DNA of 64,000 nucleotides from Alkaliphilus sp. NP8 (GCA_015978205.1 JADWMM010000002.1:1-64000); one strand, 5' to 3'; shown: positions 1-12,832, counted from the first letter of the stretch. The notes: a model not told the origin generated them from the letters alone. Made by a program: numbers and translations.

Positions 1-293
1 CCTTTATGTCTAAGCACCCATATATAATATTTTAATTGCCAAATTGAAGCTTCATCTATTTTTCTTGATTTTTTAACTTCGTGAATTACCTTCCAATCCT
101 TTAAAAAATCTACATTAATCGTTTCATCTATTAATATATTTTTCTTTTCTCTATTGTAAGATGTTTCATCAAGTAATTTTCCTATTCCTACAAGCTCACT
201 ATTTGATTCCATACTTACATCATTAGAAAAAAACCATAGTTTTCTTTTACATACAAAATAATAATAAACCATAACCCCTGTTACCTTTTTCAT
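1..293 (-). CDS. cas4: CRISPR-associated exonuclease Cas4 (N-terminal part, runs off left edge)
   Basis: Reverse complement from 293 reads MKKVTGVMVYYYFVCKRKLWFFSNDVSMESNSELVGIGKLLDE...; YYFVCKRKLWFF is a Cas4 hallmark. Located after cas3. Confidence 0.85.
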   Translation of the reverse strand, partial: MKKVTGVMVYYYFVCKRKLWFFSNDVSMESNSELVGIGKLLDETSYNREKKNILIDETINVDFLKDWKVIHEVKKSRKIDEASIWQLKYYIWVLRHK

Positions 294-305
294 AATCTCA
301 CCCAC

Positions 306-2543
306 TTAAAAGAACTTATCCTCTATAGATATTTTCCCTTTTTTATTTCGTGCAACTCTTATTCCTACTTCCTTTGAATAAGTAGAATTTAAAATTGGTA
401 AGTATTCATAGTTATTCAACTTCAAATTATCGCTAATATTTCCTTCTACTAGATACTGTTGAACACTAACAGTAAAATCCATTAATTTATTTCTAGCAAT
501 TATCTTACTTTTTCTTATTTTTTTTCTTTCATTATCTGTCAACTTTTTATCATAAGATAAGGACATAATATTAATATATTCTTCAATATCGAATTTATTT
601 TTATTATAGATGTCAACTGGGATAACTGTAGCAGTATTAATATTTCTAAATTTCTTTTTAATTTCACTTTTAGATTTTTCAAAGTCCTCTATACTCTTTA
701 CATAACTAATTGTATTTTTAATTAACTTGTAGTAATCAGTATTTTTAAGGTTATCTGTAGTATATAAGTTACTAATTATATCAATTTTATCTTTTTCTGT
801 TAAAATTCCATCTACGTTTCTAATATAACATTTAGATAAGTTAAATATGTCTTTATCTACAACAAATCCAACTCCACTACATTCTTTTTTATCTCCGGTA
901 AAGACATAGCAATTATATCCTTTACCTATAAACTTTCTTTTTCTATAACACCTACCCATTCTTTGAAAAAGACCATTTATATCTGATAGTTCTGTTACTA
1001 AAACGTCGAAATCAATATCTAGTGAGGCTTCAACTACTTGAGTAGCTACCCAAATTCCATAACCATCAGAATGCCTAGAACCTAATTCTAAAATATCTAA
1101 TTCTTTTTCTTTTCTATGTTTTTTTATAAAGCCACTATGAAATAGATTTATATTATCTATGCCTTTTTTCTCTAATTCGTTATATATTTCTTGTGCTTTT
1201 TTTACTGTATTACATATAACTAAAACTTTATTTTTATTGTAAAAATTTAAAATATAATCTACGTTAATATCATTTTCTATTACTTTTACACTATGTCTAT
1301 TAAAACTTTCATCGATAAATGCTTCATTTGGGGTTTCAAATTCAATCTCCTCTTCTCTTAATAAATCTAGTACAATGTTAGGTAATGTAGCTGTAAGTAT
1401 TGCAAATTTCCCTCCAACTTTATTGATATAAGATAATCCTATAATTAAGTAAGCAAGTAGATCTGGTGAATACATTTGTATCTCATCTATTACTATTTTA
1501 GAATAAGTTAGTGTAGCTAATTTAGATTCAAACCCTCTATACCTATAAACAAAATCAAATATTTGATCTAATGTACATACAGTTAAAGGTAAAGACATTT
1601 GCTTTGTTTTATTAAAATATTCATCTAAATCAATATGATCAGACTTAATGTTTAAATATTCGCTGTAAGTATCTGAATGTAATAAGCCAACTTTATCTTG
1701 AAAGTTATTTTTTACAATATTTTTAGATATTCTATCGAATATAGAATTAATAGCTGTTTTTAAAGGTAATGTAAAGAATCCTTTATTATTTCCTATCCAA
1801 AGTAATCCTGCTTCTGTTTTTCCCATTCCTGTTTGAGCAACTACAATTACATTTTTTTCTCTATTTTTAATCATATATTTTTGCAACTTATTCCAGTCAG
1901 AATTTGGATTTTGATTTTTCCAATTTATTAATAAATCACTCATATTATCTATCAAAAAGTCATTTTGTTTTTCAACATCTATATGTCCACTAGCAGCATA
2001 ATCTATTCTATTTAATAAACCTTTTATAATTATGTATTTAATAAATATATCTTCATTATCTTTTTCGTAAATTCTGTCATTTTTTATAAAAAATGAATCC
2101 TCTATGAAGTCATCTATAAATTTACTATTAAGTTTATTATACTCAAATTGTTTTAAATCCTCTTTCATTGATTCAATAGCTTCTTCGAGTTCAAATTCTT
2201 CATAGGATAAATCTCTTTCATGATGGTAAGCTACAGTATGAAATAATATTTTTATATCATCATCTGAATATCCTATTTCTTCAAGTTCTTCATAATTAAT
2301 GAAAGCTAAACTTAATATTCCATGAGGAATTTCATCATCATATTTTTTTCTTGTTGTAAGTTTTTCTTGAAACTTAAAATTCATTTTCCCCAAATCATGA
2401 TGCAAGCAAGCCATATACAACATATCCCAATCTATTTCTAGATTAGGATATATTGTCTTAAGTATTTCATAATTTTTAATTAGATTATCTGTATGTTCTT
2501 GAATCGTTTCTTGGGGATTAGATTTTGCTAGAAACTTATTCAT
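306..2543 (-). CDS. cas3: CRISPR-associated helicase/HD nuclease Cas3 (type I-B)
   Basis: HHDLGKMNFKFQEKL HD motif, AQTGMGKTEA Walker A, DEIQ box, QRMGRCYR motif VI; cas neighbours. Confidence 0.95.
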   Translation of the reverse strand: MNKFLAKSNPQETIQEHTDNLIKNYEILKTIYPNLEIDWDMLYMACLHHDLGKMNFKFQEKLTTRKKYDDEIPHGILSLAFINYEELEEIGYSDDDIKILFHTVAYHHERDLSYEEFELEEAIESMKEDLKQFEYNKLNSKFIDDFIEDSFFIKNDRIYEKDNEDIFIKYIIIKGLLNRIDYAASGHIDVEKQNDFLIDNMSDLLINWKNQNPNSDWNKLQKYMIKNREKNVIVVAQTGMGKTEAGLLWIGNNKGFFTLPLKTAINSIFDRISKNIVKNNFQDKVGLLHSDTYSEYLNIKSDHIDLDEYFNKTKQMSLPLTVCTLDQIFDFVYRYRGFESKLATLTYSKIVIDEIQMYSPDLLAYLIIGLSYINKVGGKFAILTATLPNIVLDLLREEEIEFETPNEAFIDESFNRHSVKVIENDINVDYILNFYNKNKVLVICNTVKKAQEIYNELEKKGIDNINLFHSGFIKKHRKEKELDILELGSRHSDGYGIWVATQVVEASLDIDFDVLVTELSDINGLFQRMGRCYRKRKFIGKGYNCYVFTGDKKECSGVGFVVDKDIFNLSKCYIRNVDGILTEKDKIDIISNLYTTDNLKNTDYYKLIKNTISYVKSIEDFEKSKSEIKKKFRNINTATVIPVDIYNKNKFDIEEYINIMSLSYDKKLTDNERKKIRKSKIIARNKLMDFTVSVQQYLVEGNISDNLKLNNYEYLPILNSTYSKEVGIRVARNKKGKISIEDKFF

Positions 2544-2557
2544 AATAATCCTCCATT

Positions 2558-4371
<1,814 letters not shown>

Positions 4372-4379
<8 letters not shown>

Positions 4380-6051
4380 TGATTACCCCTCCATTTTCAT
4401 CTTTATTTATAACTTGCTTACCTTCAATTAATCCACTTACAAATGCATAACCTATAGTTTTGAAAGCAACATCATCAGTTAAGCCATCTAAAAATATTTG
4501 AGGAACTGTCTTTTGAACATATAGATAACAATTAAGTATAGTATCCATAAACATATCTTTATTATTTACTTTCAATGCATTCAACAATCTATAAGATATG
4601 CCACTTAATTTATTTTCAGCTTTTCTTTCTTTGTATTCTTTTCTTAAGAAATATCCATCTCTATTAGCTTTCTTTACAAGATCATGCTCTAAATTACCCA
4701 TGTATCCTACCCCCCTCATAAATTTAAAATTGATATTTTGCACCTTAATTAGTTGACTAACATTAAATCTAGCATTTTTAGGATTCGTCAATTTGTATAC
4801 TAATAACTTGTGAGTTAATAAGAATAAATTTTGATTATTAAATAAATTTTCAATTACTAAATCATAGATGTTAAAGTATATATTAGCTTCTTTAAAACCA
4901 CAATTTAATAGCTTATTTAAATCTTCTCTAGAATTATAAATAATATCTAAAGTCCTTCTTGATAATATATTAAATAAATATTTACCTTCACTATATCTAA
5001 CAACTTGTACATCTGATAATTCATATTTTGAACTATCAGTAAATTGATCTTTAATAGAGTTAACTAAGGCTCTATAAGTAAGAGAGTGTGTTATCTCATG
5101 ACCCTTTAAGATTTCACTTTTCACTTTATTATTTATAGTAATAGCACTCTCCATTGATGAATTATCATTTATGTAAATTCCTGAATTATGCACATATATT
5201 ATTCCAGCAGGACTGCAAGAATATATAAGCTTACAAATTGGACAAGTAGTAACATCATTATTAAAGTTCCAAACATGAGAAGATTTTCTACTAGTATCAA
5301 ATCCAGTATTAGTTAAAAAACTTAGATCATTTTTAAAATCTTTCATTTCTCTATCACAAACAAAACAATTATATTTAAACTTTGATTTATCTATTGATAT
5401 ATATTCTTTTGTTGGAGATATAAAATAATTTTTATAATCAACATACATATCTTTTTCCTTAGTTCGGGGATTTAAAAAACAAACTCCATCCCAAGCATTT
5501 TTAATTATTGTATAAATTACATTTTTAGCAGCTATATATTTTTTAGAACTATTCATATTTAAAAATTCAATTATATCTTTCAATACATTAAAAGATTCTT
5601 TTACTTTAGGAATTATGTCTTTAATATCTTGTTTCTTTTTTATATTGATTGTAGATAGCTTTTTTGATAAATTTAATATATAAATATCTTTATCTATTAG
5701 ATTATACGCACTTTTATAGCTATTACTTTTTATATAATATTTTACATCTTTTATATATCGATTTAGGTTATCTAAGCTAGACTCATCAAACTCTGTAAAA
5801 TCACTTTCTTCATGATAAACTATTGCATTTTTATAAGAAGTTATTTTATACCAAGATAATAAACACTCATATTTATTTATAAAATAATTAAAATATTTAG
5901 TTTCAAAATCTTCTAATAGATCAGAATCAAATTCAATATAATTATCATTAATAATAACTTGATCCTCTGCTTCTTTAAAAATATTATATAGCCCTACTAA
6001 TCCAGCATCATATAACCAATTATTCATTTCTAATCGTATAACTTGTCCCAA
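4372..6051 (-). CDS. cas8b: Type I-B Cas8b1/Cst1 large subunit
   Basis: CxxC (CFVCDREM) and CPICKL zinc-binding pairs typical of Cst1; position between cas6 and cas7. Confidence 0.85.
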
Positions 6052-6063
6052 AACTTCACCTCC

Positions 6064-6789
6064 TTACATTAGTTCCACCATGCCAAACCCTGTACTTTTC
6101 TGACTACCAATACCAGCCTTATAAATATAATCAAGTATATATGGTTTTCCCTTAATCTTTAAAATCGCTACATTACCTAAAACTTCAATACCATAGTGTT
6201 TTACTTTTACTTCTTTGTTTTTTAAAACATCTATTTTTAGTTCTTCAAGGTCTAATAACCTATTACTTTCAAAAGTATCATTAAATTGATGCCCAAAATT
6301 TTTAATAAATATTTCTTTGCCTTTTTCATCACTTAATGAATGATACCATGTTTTACTGTTATCTCCTTTATGCTCTCGAACTACAATAGGACTTAATGTT
6401 TTTAATATTATTTCATGATCATAGATATAAGACTCTTTTATAAAGTTGATTTTTTCAATAGTCATAACATTATTTTTAATGTTATATTTTTTACCCTTGG
6501 TACTTAAAAAAGAGTTATAAAACATAATTCCATCTTCCATATTATAAGTAGAGAAGTTTAATATTATCTTTTTATCTGGAATAATAATTTCTTGTCTCAA
6601 GAACTTGCAATCTTTCATAAATAATGAAAATGTAAAGTCCTTTGTTTTTGTTGGATCTTCTTTATAAAGTTTTGAGTAATATTCTTCATTATAAGAGATA
6701 AAATTATGTTTTATTAAAGATAAAATTATTCTATTTTTATCCTTAGGAATACTTTCATTTTCTAATAAAAGTTCTACATTAAATCTCAA
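6064..6789 (-). CDS. cas6: CRISPR pre-crRNA endoribonuclease Cas6
   Basis: C-terminal G-rich loop AGIGSQKSTGFGMVELM; TTG start with AGGAGGTGAGC upstream. Confidence 0.9.
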   Translation of the reverse strand: MRFNVELLLENESIPKDKNRIILSLIKHNFISYNEEYYSKLYKEDPTKTKDFTFSLFMKDCKFLRQEIIIPDKKIILNFSTYNMEDGIMFYNSFLSTKGKKYNIKNNVMTIEKINFIKESYIYDHEIILKTLSPIVVREHKGDNSKTWYHSLSDEKGKEIFIKNFGHQFNDTFESNRLLDLEELKIDVLKNKEVKVKHYGIEVLGNVAILKIKGKPYILDYIYKAGIGSQKSTGFGMVELM

Positions 6790-6833
6790 ATGCTCACCTC
6801 CTAATATTTAGTTATATATTTTTATTATAACTT

Positions 6834-6862
6834 TTAATGTTGACATATAATGGTAACATTAA
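6834..6862. promoter_or_regulatory. Candidate operator: inverted repeat TTAATGTT-N13-AACATTAA between WYL gene and cas6
   Basis: Perfect 8-bp arms at 6834-6841 and 6855-6862, just upstream of a minus-strand TATAAT. Confidence 0.45.
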
Positions 6863-6866
6863 AAAA

Positions 6867-7820
6867 TCATTTGTAATTTTCTAATATTTTTTCTGCTTCC
6901 GTTTTTATTTCCTCTTTTAAACTTATTGGTTCTATTACTTTAACATTACTTCCCATGCTTAATATCCAACTCTTAACTTCAGTTAATCCTTTCATCTTTG
7001 CTCTAAATAATATAGAATTATTATTATATAACTCTTGAATTTCTTGATTTTCAACCCATATTTTTTCTTTTATAATTTGCGCTATAGGATATTTTATCTC
7101 TAGCTCTATAAATATTTCTTGGTCTTTAAATATTCCAAAGCAATTTTTCATATATTCCTTCACATCAAAGTTAGAATCTCTATCAAATGTTTCATCTAAT
7201 ATTCTATACTCTTTTATTCTTGAAATTTTAAAATCTCTCATTTCATTTCTATATTCGCAAAAGCCTGCAAAATACATTGAACCTTTATACTGAAATATAT
7301 AATATGGGTGTACTATTCTAACATTTAATTCTTGTTTAGCTGACTCATATATGATTCTAATTTTTTTATTTAAAATAAGAGCTGCTTTTATATCAAACCA
7401 AATATTTTTTTCTCTTTGTAGATTATAATTTGATTTAGTATTTTTAATAACAAAATCAAAACTTATATCATTTTCACAATCTCGAAGTGCACCTATTTTA
7501 TCTACTAAAGACTTTAATTCTGAATATCCTATAAAATGTTCATACTTTAAGTGTTCCAAAGCAGAAAGTAAAGTTAAATATTCTTCATCTATAACATTTA
7601 ATCCTAATATATAGTCTTTATTATTAATTACATATCCACCGTATTTTCCTGGTATTGTATCTATATATATTCCTGCTTTATCTAAATCTTCTCTGTATCG
7701 AATTATCTGTCTTTTACTCACCTCTAGTTCATCAGATAATTCCTGTAGAGTCATCTTTCCACGGCTCTTTAACAAAATTAACATTTTTAAAGCATTGCTT
7801 ACTTTACTCAACACCATCAC
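6867..7820 (-). CDS. HTH + WYL-domain transcriptional regulator, probable cas operon regulator
   Basis: N-terminal winged HTH (TLQELSDELEVSKRQIIRYREDL); C-terminal WYL-type region (KIRIIYESAKQELNVRIVHPYYIFQYKGSMYFAGFCEYRNEMRDFKISRI). Confidence 0.88.
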   Translation of the reverse strand: MMVLSKVSNALKMLILLKSRGKMTLQELSDELEVSKRQIIRYREDLDKAGIYIDTIPGKYGGYVINNKDYILGLNVIDEEYLTLLSALEHLKYEHFIGYSELKSLVDKIGALRDCENDISFDFVIKNTKSNYNLQREKNIWFDIKAALILNKKIRIIYESAKQELNVRIVHPYYIFQYKGSMYFAGFCEYRNEMRDFKISRIKEYRILDETFDRDSNFDVKEYMKNCFGIFKDQEIFIELEIKYPIAQIIKEKIWVENQEIQELYNNNSILFRAKMKGLTEVKSWILSMGSNVKVIEPISLKEEIKTEAEKILENYK

Positions 7821-8050
7821 CTTTTATGTATTATTTAATTAATTGAAATTAATATATAAGATTAATCTAAAACAAACCTTACCTTCAAAATAATTCCATA
7901 TATAGATATCTTTCAACATATTACACAAAAACCCTTTATTGAAAAATAAAAGCTTTTGTAGAATAAAAATAAAGTTTTGCGTTATTTTATCCTTATATAA
8001 ATTGACATGACACCTCATACATGTTATATTAAAAAAAATATTATTTTTGT

Positions 8051-8082
8051 CCTTTAACTTGGTCCTGTGAGGCCACAAGGGT
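8051..8082 (+). promoter_or_regulatory. PyrR-binding loop 1 (pyr leader)
   Basis: CCTTTAACTTGGTCCTGTGAGGCCACAAGGGT matches the TCCNGNGAGGYY PyrR-loop pattern in a stem. Confidence 0.88.
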
Positions 8083-8152
8083 AGATATGTAATTAAGTAA
8101 TTTACTTATAAATTATAGGTTTTGATATATAATTTTGCTTATTTATGTATAT

Positions 8153-8186
8153 ATCCTTTGATCTCAGATCAAAGGATTTTTTATTT
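8153..8186 (+). terminator. Intrinsic attenuator terminator in pyrB leader
   Basis: ATCCTTTGAT-CTCAG-ATCAAAGGAT followed by TTTTTATTT. Confidence 0.85.
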
Positions 8187-8194
8187 AATATTCA

Positions 8195-8226
8195 CCTTTA
8201 ACTTAGTCCAGAGAGGCTAAAAAGGG
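8195..8226 (+). promoter_or_regulatory. PyrR-binding loop 2 (pyr leader)
   Basis: CCTTTAACTTAGTCCAGAGAGGCTAAAAAGGG; second copy of the motif, 42 nt before pyrB ATG. Confidence 0.88.
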
Positions 8227-8267
8227 AGCGTTGACTCCCACAAACCAAAATTCAGGGAGGTTTTTTT

Positions 8268-9197
8268 ATGCAATTAAAAGGAAGACATTTAATCGATCCA
8301 GATGGTATTACCTTAGAGGAACTTAATAAAATATTAAGTTTAGGTCTACAAATGAATAGTAATCCTAAAAAATATAGTGAAATTTGTAAAGGAAAAATTT
8401 TAGGCACATTATTCTATGAGCCTAGTACAAGAACTAGATTAAGCTTTGAATCTTCCATGCTTAGAATGGGTGGAAATGTGCTTGGCTTTTCCGATGCTAA
8501 TACAAGCTCTGTAAAAAAAGGGGAAAGTGTTGCAGATACTATTCGTGTTTTAGATGATTATGCAGATATTTTAGTTATGAGACACCCTTCTGAAGGTACA
8601 CCTGCACTAGCTTCTAATTACTCTACAGTTCCAATTATTAATGGTGGTGATGGTTGGCATCAACATCCTACTCAAACATTAACTGATTTAATTACAATAA
8701 AGAAGTTTAAAGGTGAAATAGAAAATTTAAAAATTGCTATCTGTGGAGACTTACTATTCGGTAGAACAGTGCACTCTCTTTTAAAAACATTAAGTCGCTT
8801 TCCAAATATGGAGTTTATTTTAATTTCTCCTCCAGAACTAAAAATTCCTAAAGTTTTAAAAGACGAAGTTATAAATAAATATAATGTTAAAATTACAGAA
8901 ACAACTTCTTTAGAAGAATGTATGGCAGAAATTGATATTCTATATATGACTCGTATTCAGAAAGAGCGATTTTTAAAAGAAGAAGATTATATAAGATTAA
9001 AGGATAGCTATATATTAAATACTTCTACTTTAGACAACGCAAAAGAAGACCTTCTTATTCTGCATCCTCTTCCTAGAGTAAATGAAATTCATACTGATGT
9101 GGATAATGATCCTCGTGCAAAATATTTTGAGCAAGCCAAATTAGGAGTTTATGTAAGAATGGCACTAATCGTACTTTTACTTGGAGTTATTGAATAA
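8268..9197 (+). CDS. pyrB: Aspartate carbamoyltransferase catalytic subunit
   Basis: [37 protein letters not shown] motifs. Confidence 0.97.
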   Translation: MQLKGRHLIDPDGITLEELNKILSLGLQMNSNPKKYSEICKGKILGTLFYEPSTRTRLSFESSMLRMGGNVLGFSDANTSSVKKGESVADTIRVLDDYADILVMRHPSEGTPALASNYSTVPIINGGDGWHQHPTQTLTDLITIKKFKGEIENLKIAICGDLLFGRTVHSLLKTLSRFPNMEFILISPPELKIPKVLKDEVINKYNVKITETTSLEECMAEIDILYMTRIQKERFLKEEDYIRLKDSYILNTSTLDNAKEDLLILHPLPRVNEIHTDVDNDPRAKYFEQAKLGVYVRMALIVLLLGVIE

Positions 9198-9316
9198 CTA
9201 ATCACTAGTATATATGAACAATTAGAGTTTAAAATATATGTTAATATAATATTATCTAGAATATTTTTTTATCATATACACACTATTTTTATTGTAAAAT
9301 AAAGTTGTACATCAAA

Positions 9317-9390
9317 ATAGGCTCTTTGTCAATAACGCAGCGGAATTACTTATAATCCCAGTCCACTATTGACAAATAGCCTTATTTTTT
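9317..9390. repeat. Short element with imperfect terminal inverted repeats (GGCTCTTTGTCAATA / TATTGACAAATAGCC); possible ISL3-type MITE remnant and/or bidirectional terminator
   Basis: 15-nt arms with 14/15 match enclosing 32 nt; T-run on + side; lies between convergent pyrB and mrp operon. Confidence 0.5.
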
Positions 9391-9459
9391 CACTGCTTAT
9401 TCAGTTGTTTTATTATTCCATTTTTGTTCACTAACATCAGTTAATCAAGAGTCATATGT

Positions 9460-11355
9460 TTAAAGTAAACTAGGATTCATAAGAGTATACAATACAATTA
9501 TAACCCCTAATGAAAGGATTAATATTGCAACATCAGCAGTAATACCTATTAAATTAATTCCGAATACGGTACTGCTTTTTGACTTATCAAATTTACGTAA
9601 ATCTGAACATAAGCGTGAGCTCATGGCTTCACCAATATGATGAATTGATTCAACCACATAAACATAACCTTTCAAACCAATTTGTATAATAGCAGCAATT
9701 CCTCTAACAATTAATTTTACTATCCCCTCTATAGTCATATAAGTAGGAAGGTGCCAATGGAATATTCCACTTTTAAGTCCTCCCCAACATACTAATATAC
9801 CAAGGGTTAATGTAATTATCATGCCAGATAGATCATGAAAATTCCAAAATGAAAGATGCGCTAAAGTTGTAGAGATATTCTCTATGCCTAATGCCTCTAC
9901 CGCTGGTGCTATGGCACTGTTCAATAGAAACTCAGGTCTAGTTCCAATCCCTATCATTACTACAGCTATCAATCCCATAGCTATTTGTAACTTAGGAGAT
10001 CCTTCATCATTGATCTTTAATTCAGTAGGCTTTCCAAAGAACATAAGATAATATAACTTAGCAAAAGATGCAGCAGTTCCAACACCTACAACCATAAATA
10101 ATCGTTCCACCCAAATTAGCCATGGTGCTCCAGTTTCAGTTGCTAGACTAACCCCATGGTGAAGTATAGTCTTACTAGCATATCCATTTAACCCTGGTGT
10201 ACCAGTAATACCAAAAACAGCCACTAACATTAGTATGGCTGTCACAGGGAATCGACGCCAAAGTCCACCTAGTTTATATAAATTAGTTTCTCCTGTATGA
10301 ATATAGATAACACCCACACCTAAGAATAGAGCAACCTTAAATAGAGCATGGTTAATTATATGATAAATTGCACCTGATAGTCCAAGTCCTCCATCTGCTC
10401 CTAGATAAAGACCAACACCTAAACCTAGTATAATATAACCCATCTGACTAACACTATGATAAGCTAGTAGTTTTTTTGCATTACTTTGAATTAATGCGTT
10501 TAAAACACCTAATAACATGGTTAAAGTTCCTAAAATTAGAAGTGTAGAAGCTAACCAAGTCATGCTATCTCCTAATTTTATACCCCATCCAGTAAACTCA
10601 CCTGCACGTATTAATCCATATGCCCCTATCTTAATAATAAGTCCAGATAGAAGTGCACTCCCAGGAGTAGGTGCAACTGAGTGAGCATGAGGTAACCAAA
10701 GATGCAATGGTACCATACCAGCCTTAATACCAAACCCTACTATAAGTGTAGCAATACTCCAACCAAACAATGTAGGATTTAAAGGTGTAACCATACCTGA
10801 ACCAATTGTAGGAAGCACATCAGTAGCTGATCCCATCATAACAATTCCTAATGTTACTACTAGACCTCCAACGATACTAAAGAATAAATAAAAATATCCA
10901 GCTCTAATTGCTTCTTTATTCCATCGATGAATAACCCAAAAATATGATGTAATGGTCATCAATTCAAAAAAGAGCAACATAGTTATCATATTACCTGCTA
11001 AAAATATTCCTAAAACTGAAAATAAAGTAAGCATTGTGCATAGCTGAAAGCTCCAACCTCTGCCTTCATGTTCCATATATTTCGGTGAATATATAGAAAC
11101 TACAAGCCAAAGAAAAGTCGACAATATTACAAATATGGCAGATAAACTGTCAGCTTGAAAATTTAGCACAAAAGGACCCGGCATTGCTATATTATAAGTT
11201 AATGGTATCCCTCCAAAAACATCCTTTAGCCCAAATAACCCTAATACAAAAACAGTTAAGGTTATAACAAAAGGGATCTTTGCAAACCTATCTCGCATAA
11301 GTAATAGAGCTACTGTTCCTAAGAGTGGAATAGCCATAAGTATGACAAGTAACAT
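9460..11355 (-). CDS. NuoL/MrpA-N/MbhH-like proton-translocating antiporter subunit
   Basis: Multi-TM with FFELMTITSYFWV, GIKAGMVPLHLWLPHAHSVAPTPGSALLSG. Confidence 0.9.
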   Translation of the reverse strand: MLLVILMAIPLLGTVALLLMRDRFAKIPFVITLTVFVLGLFGLKDVFGGIPLTYNIAMPGPFVLNFQADSLSAIFVILSTFLWLVVSIYSPKYMEHEGRGWSFQLCTMLTLFSVLGIFLAGNMITMLLFFELMTITSYFWVIHRWNKEAIRAGYFYLFFSIVGGLVVTLGIVMMGSATDVLPTIGSGMVTPLNPTLFGWSIATLIVGFGIKAGMVPLHLWLPHAHSVAPTPGSALLSGLIIKIGAYGLIRAGEFTGWGIKLGDSMTWLASTLLILGTLTMLLGVLNALIQSNAKKLLAYHSVSQMGYIILGLGVGLYLGADGGLGLSGAIYHIINHALFKVALFLGVGVIYIHTGETNLYKLGGLWRRFPVTAILMLVAVFGITGTPGLNGYASKTILHHGVSLATETGAPWLIWVERLFMVVGVGTAASFAKLYYLMFFGKPTELKINDEGSPKLQIAMGLIAVVMIGIGTRPEFLLNSAIAPAVEALGIENISTTLAHLSFWNFHDLSGMIITLTLGILVCWGGLKSGIFHWHLPTYMTIEGIVKLIVRGIAAIIQIGLKGYVYVVESIHHIGEAMSSRLCSDLRKFDKSKSSTVFGINLIGITADVAILILSLGVIIVLYTLMNPSLL

Positions 11356-11373
11356 AAATTCACATCTCCTTTC

Positions 11374-12816
11374 CTAAAAGAACCAATTAACAACAGCCTC
11401 AACTCCAGGCCAAACTATTCCAGGCCAAAGACCAATCAAAATGGAAACCATGGATAAAAGTAAGGTTGGGGCAAGCATAAGGTTAACTTTACTTCCCTTT
11501 TCAGTATCCCCTTGAACTTTTTCTCCACGAAAAGCATCCACAATAACAGGTATAAAACAGTAAGCATTAATGATACCACTGATGACTAATACCACGGCAA
11601 GAGGCCACATTCCACCTTCTACACTGCCCTTCATTAAATAATACTTACCCCAAAATGTATTTAGAGGCATAGTACCAATCATCCCAAGAGCAGCAACACT
11701 TAAAGCGACCATAGTCTTTGGTAATAACCATCCAATTCCACGCATTCTATCGATATTCTTCTCACCTGTCTGTTCAGAAATAATTCCTGCACAAAAGAAC
11801 AAGCTAACTTTCAGCGTAGAATAGCTAATCATATGCATTATTGCCCCAGCTAATCCCCAAGGTTGAAATGTGAAAACACCTAACAATATATATGAAAGGT
11901 GACTAATCGTCTGATAAGCTAATCGACGTTTTAATACATTTTGACGAGCAGCAATTATAACTCCCATCAAAATAGTAAATGCTATAACCCAAGGCATGAT
12001 TCGACTAAAACTTAACTGCCTAACAAGCTCGTGTCCAAATACAGAATACACAACTCGTACAATTCCATAAGCCCCGGAATAAACTACTGCTACTGCGTGA
12101 AGCAGCGCACTTATGGGAGTTGGTGCTACCATAGCTCCCGGCAACCATCCATGAAGTGGCATTAAAGCTGCCTTAACACCAAACCCAATAATAAATAGAG
12201 CCAACAGCAAGTTAAGTCCAGAACCTGTAGAACCTGCTAGAATAGCATTTCCAGCAAAATCAAGATTTCCTGCCAAACTATAAGTTATTACTATTGCAAT
12301 CAAAATTACTCCTGCACCAGAAAGGCTATATAGAATATATTTTTTCCCCGACTTCATCGCCTCAGGTGAACGTTCGTGAATCACTAGAGGATAGGTAACA
12401 AGAGTTAATAATTCATAAAACAAATATAAAGCTACAAGATTACCTGAAAAAGCTACTCCAAGAGTCACACTTAAAGCTAAAAGTAAAAATGTATAATAAG
12501 TACGTTGGTTATGCTTACCCTCCATATATCCAAAAGAATATACAGCAGCGAAAATCCATAAACTGGAGGCTATGAGTGCAAAAATTACCCCTAATGGATC
12601 TGGGTTAATACTCCAAGAAAATCCTGCAAACTCACCAGCTATTTTGATATTTTTACCTGCAAATACCAATAAAGCAACTCGCCAGCTAAAAACTGCACCT
12701 AATATAGTAAATAACAATACTACAAGGTTACGTATACGGTTTCTCACCTTTGGCATAACTGCAACGATTAAGGCACCAACTACTCCACTAAGTAAAGCTA
12801 AAACAAGATTAAGCAT
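11374..12816 (-). CDS. MrpD/NuoN-like antiporter subunit
   Basis: LFYELLTLVTYPLVIH, GFGVKAALMPLHGWLPGAMVAPTPISALLHAVAVV. Confidence 0.9.
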   Translation of the reverse strand: MLNLVLALLSGVVGALIVAVMPKVRNRIRNLVVLLFTILGAVFSWRVALLVFAGKNIKIAGEFAGFSWSINPDPLGVIFALIASSLWIFAAVYSFGYMEGKHNQRTYYTFLLLALSVTLGVAFSGNLVALYLFYELLTLVTYPLVIHERSPEAMKSGKKYILYSLSGAGVILIAIVITYSLAGNLDFAGNAILAGSTGSGLNLLLALFIIGFGVKAALMPLHGWLPGAMVAPTPISALLHAVAVVYSGAYGIVRVVYSVFGHELVRQLSFSRIMPWVIAFTILMGVIIAARQNVLKRRLAYQTISHLSYILLGVFTFQPWGLAGAIMHMISYSTLKVSLFFCAGIISEQTGEKNIDRMRGIGWLLPKTMVALSVAALGMIGTMPLNTFWGKYYLMKGSVEGGMWPLAVVLVISGIINAYCFIPVIVDAFRGEKVQGDTEKGSKVNLMLAPTLLLSMVSILIGLWPGIVWPGVEAVVNWFF

Positions 12817-12832
12817 CTAATATATCCCTCCT

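Noticed and set aside
7839-8078. 79-aa minus-strand ORF
   Set aside because: Antisense to the pyrB leader and PyrR loop 1, with no recognisable domain; likely spurious.
12572-12820. Plus-strand ORF opposite mrpD-like gene (also 13785-13970, 14136-14366, 15051-15233, 16440-16856)
   Set aside because: Antisense ORFs inside well-supported mrp genes, low-complexity translations.
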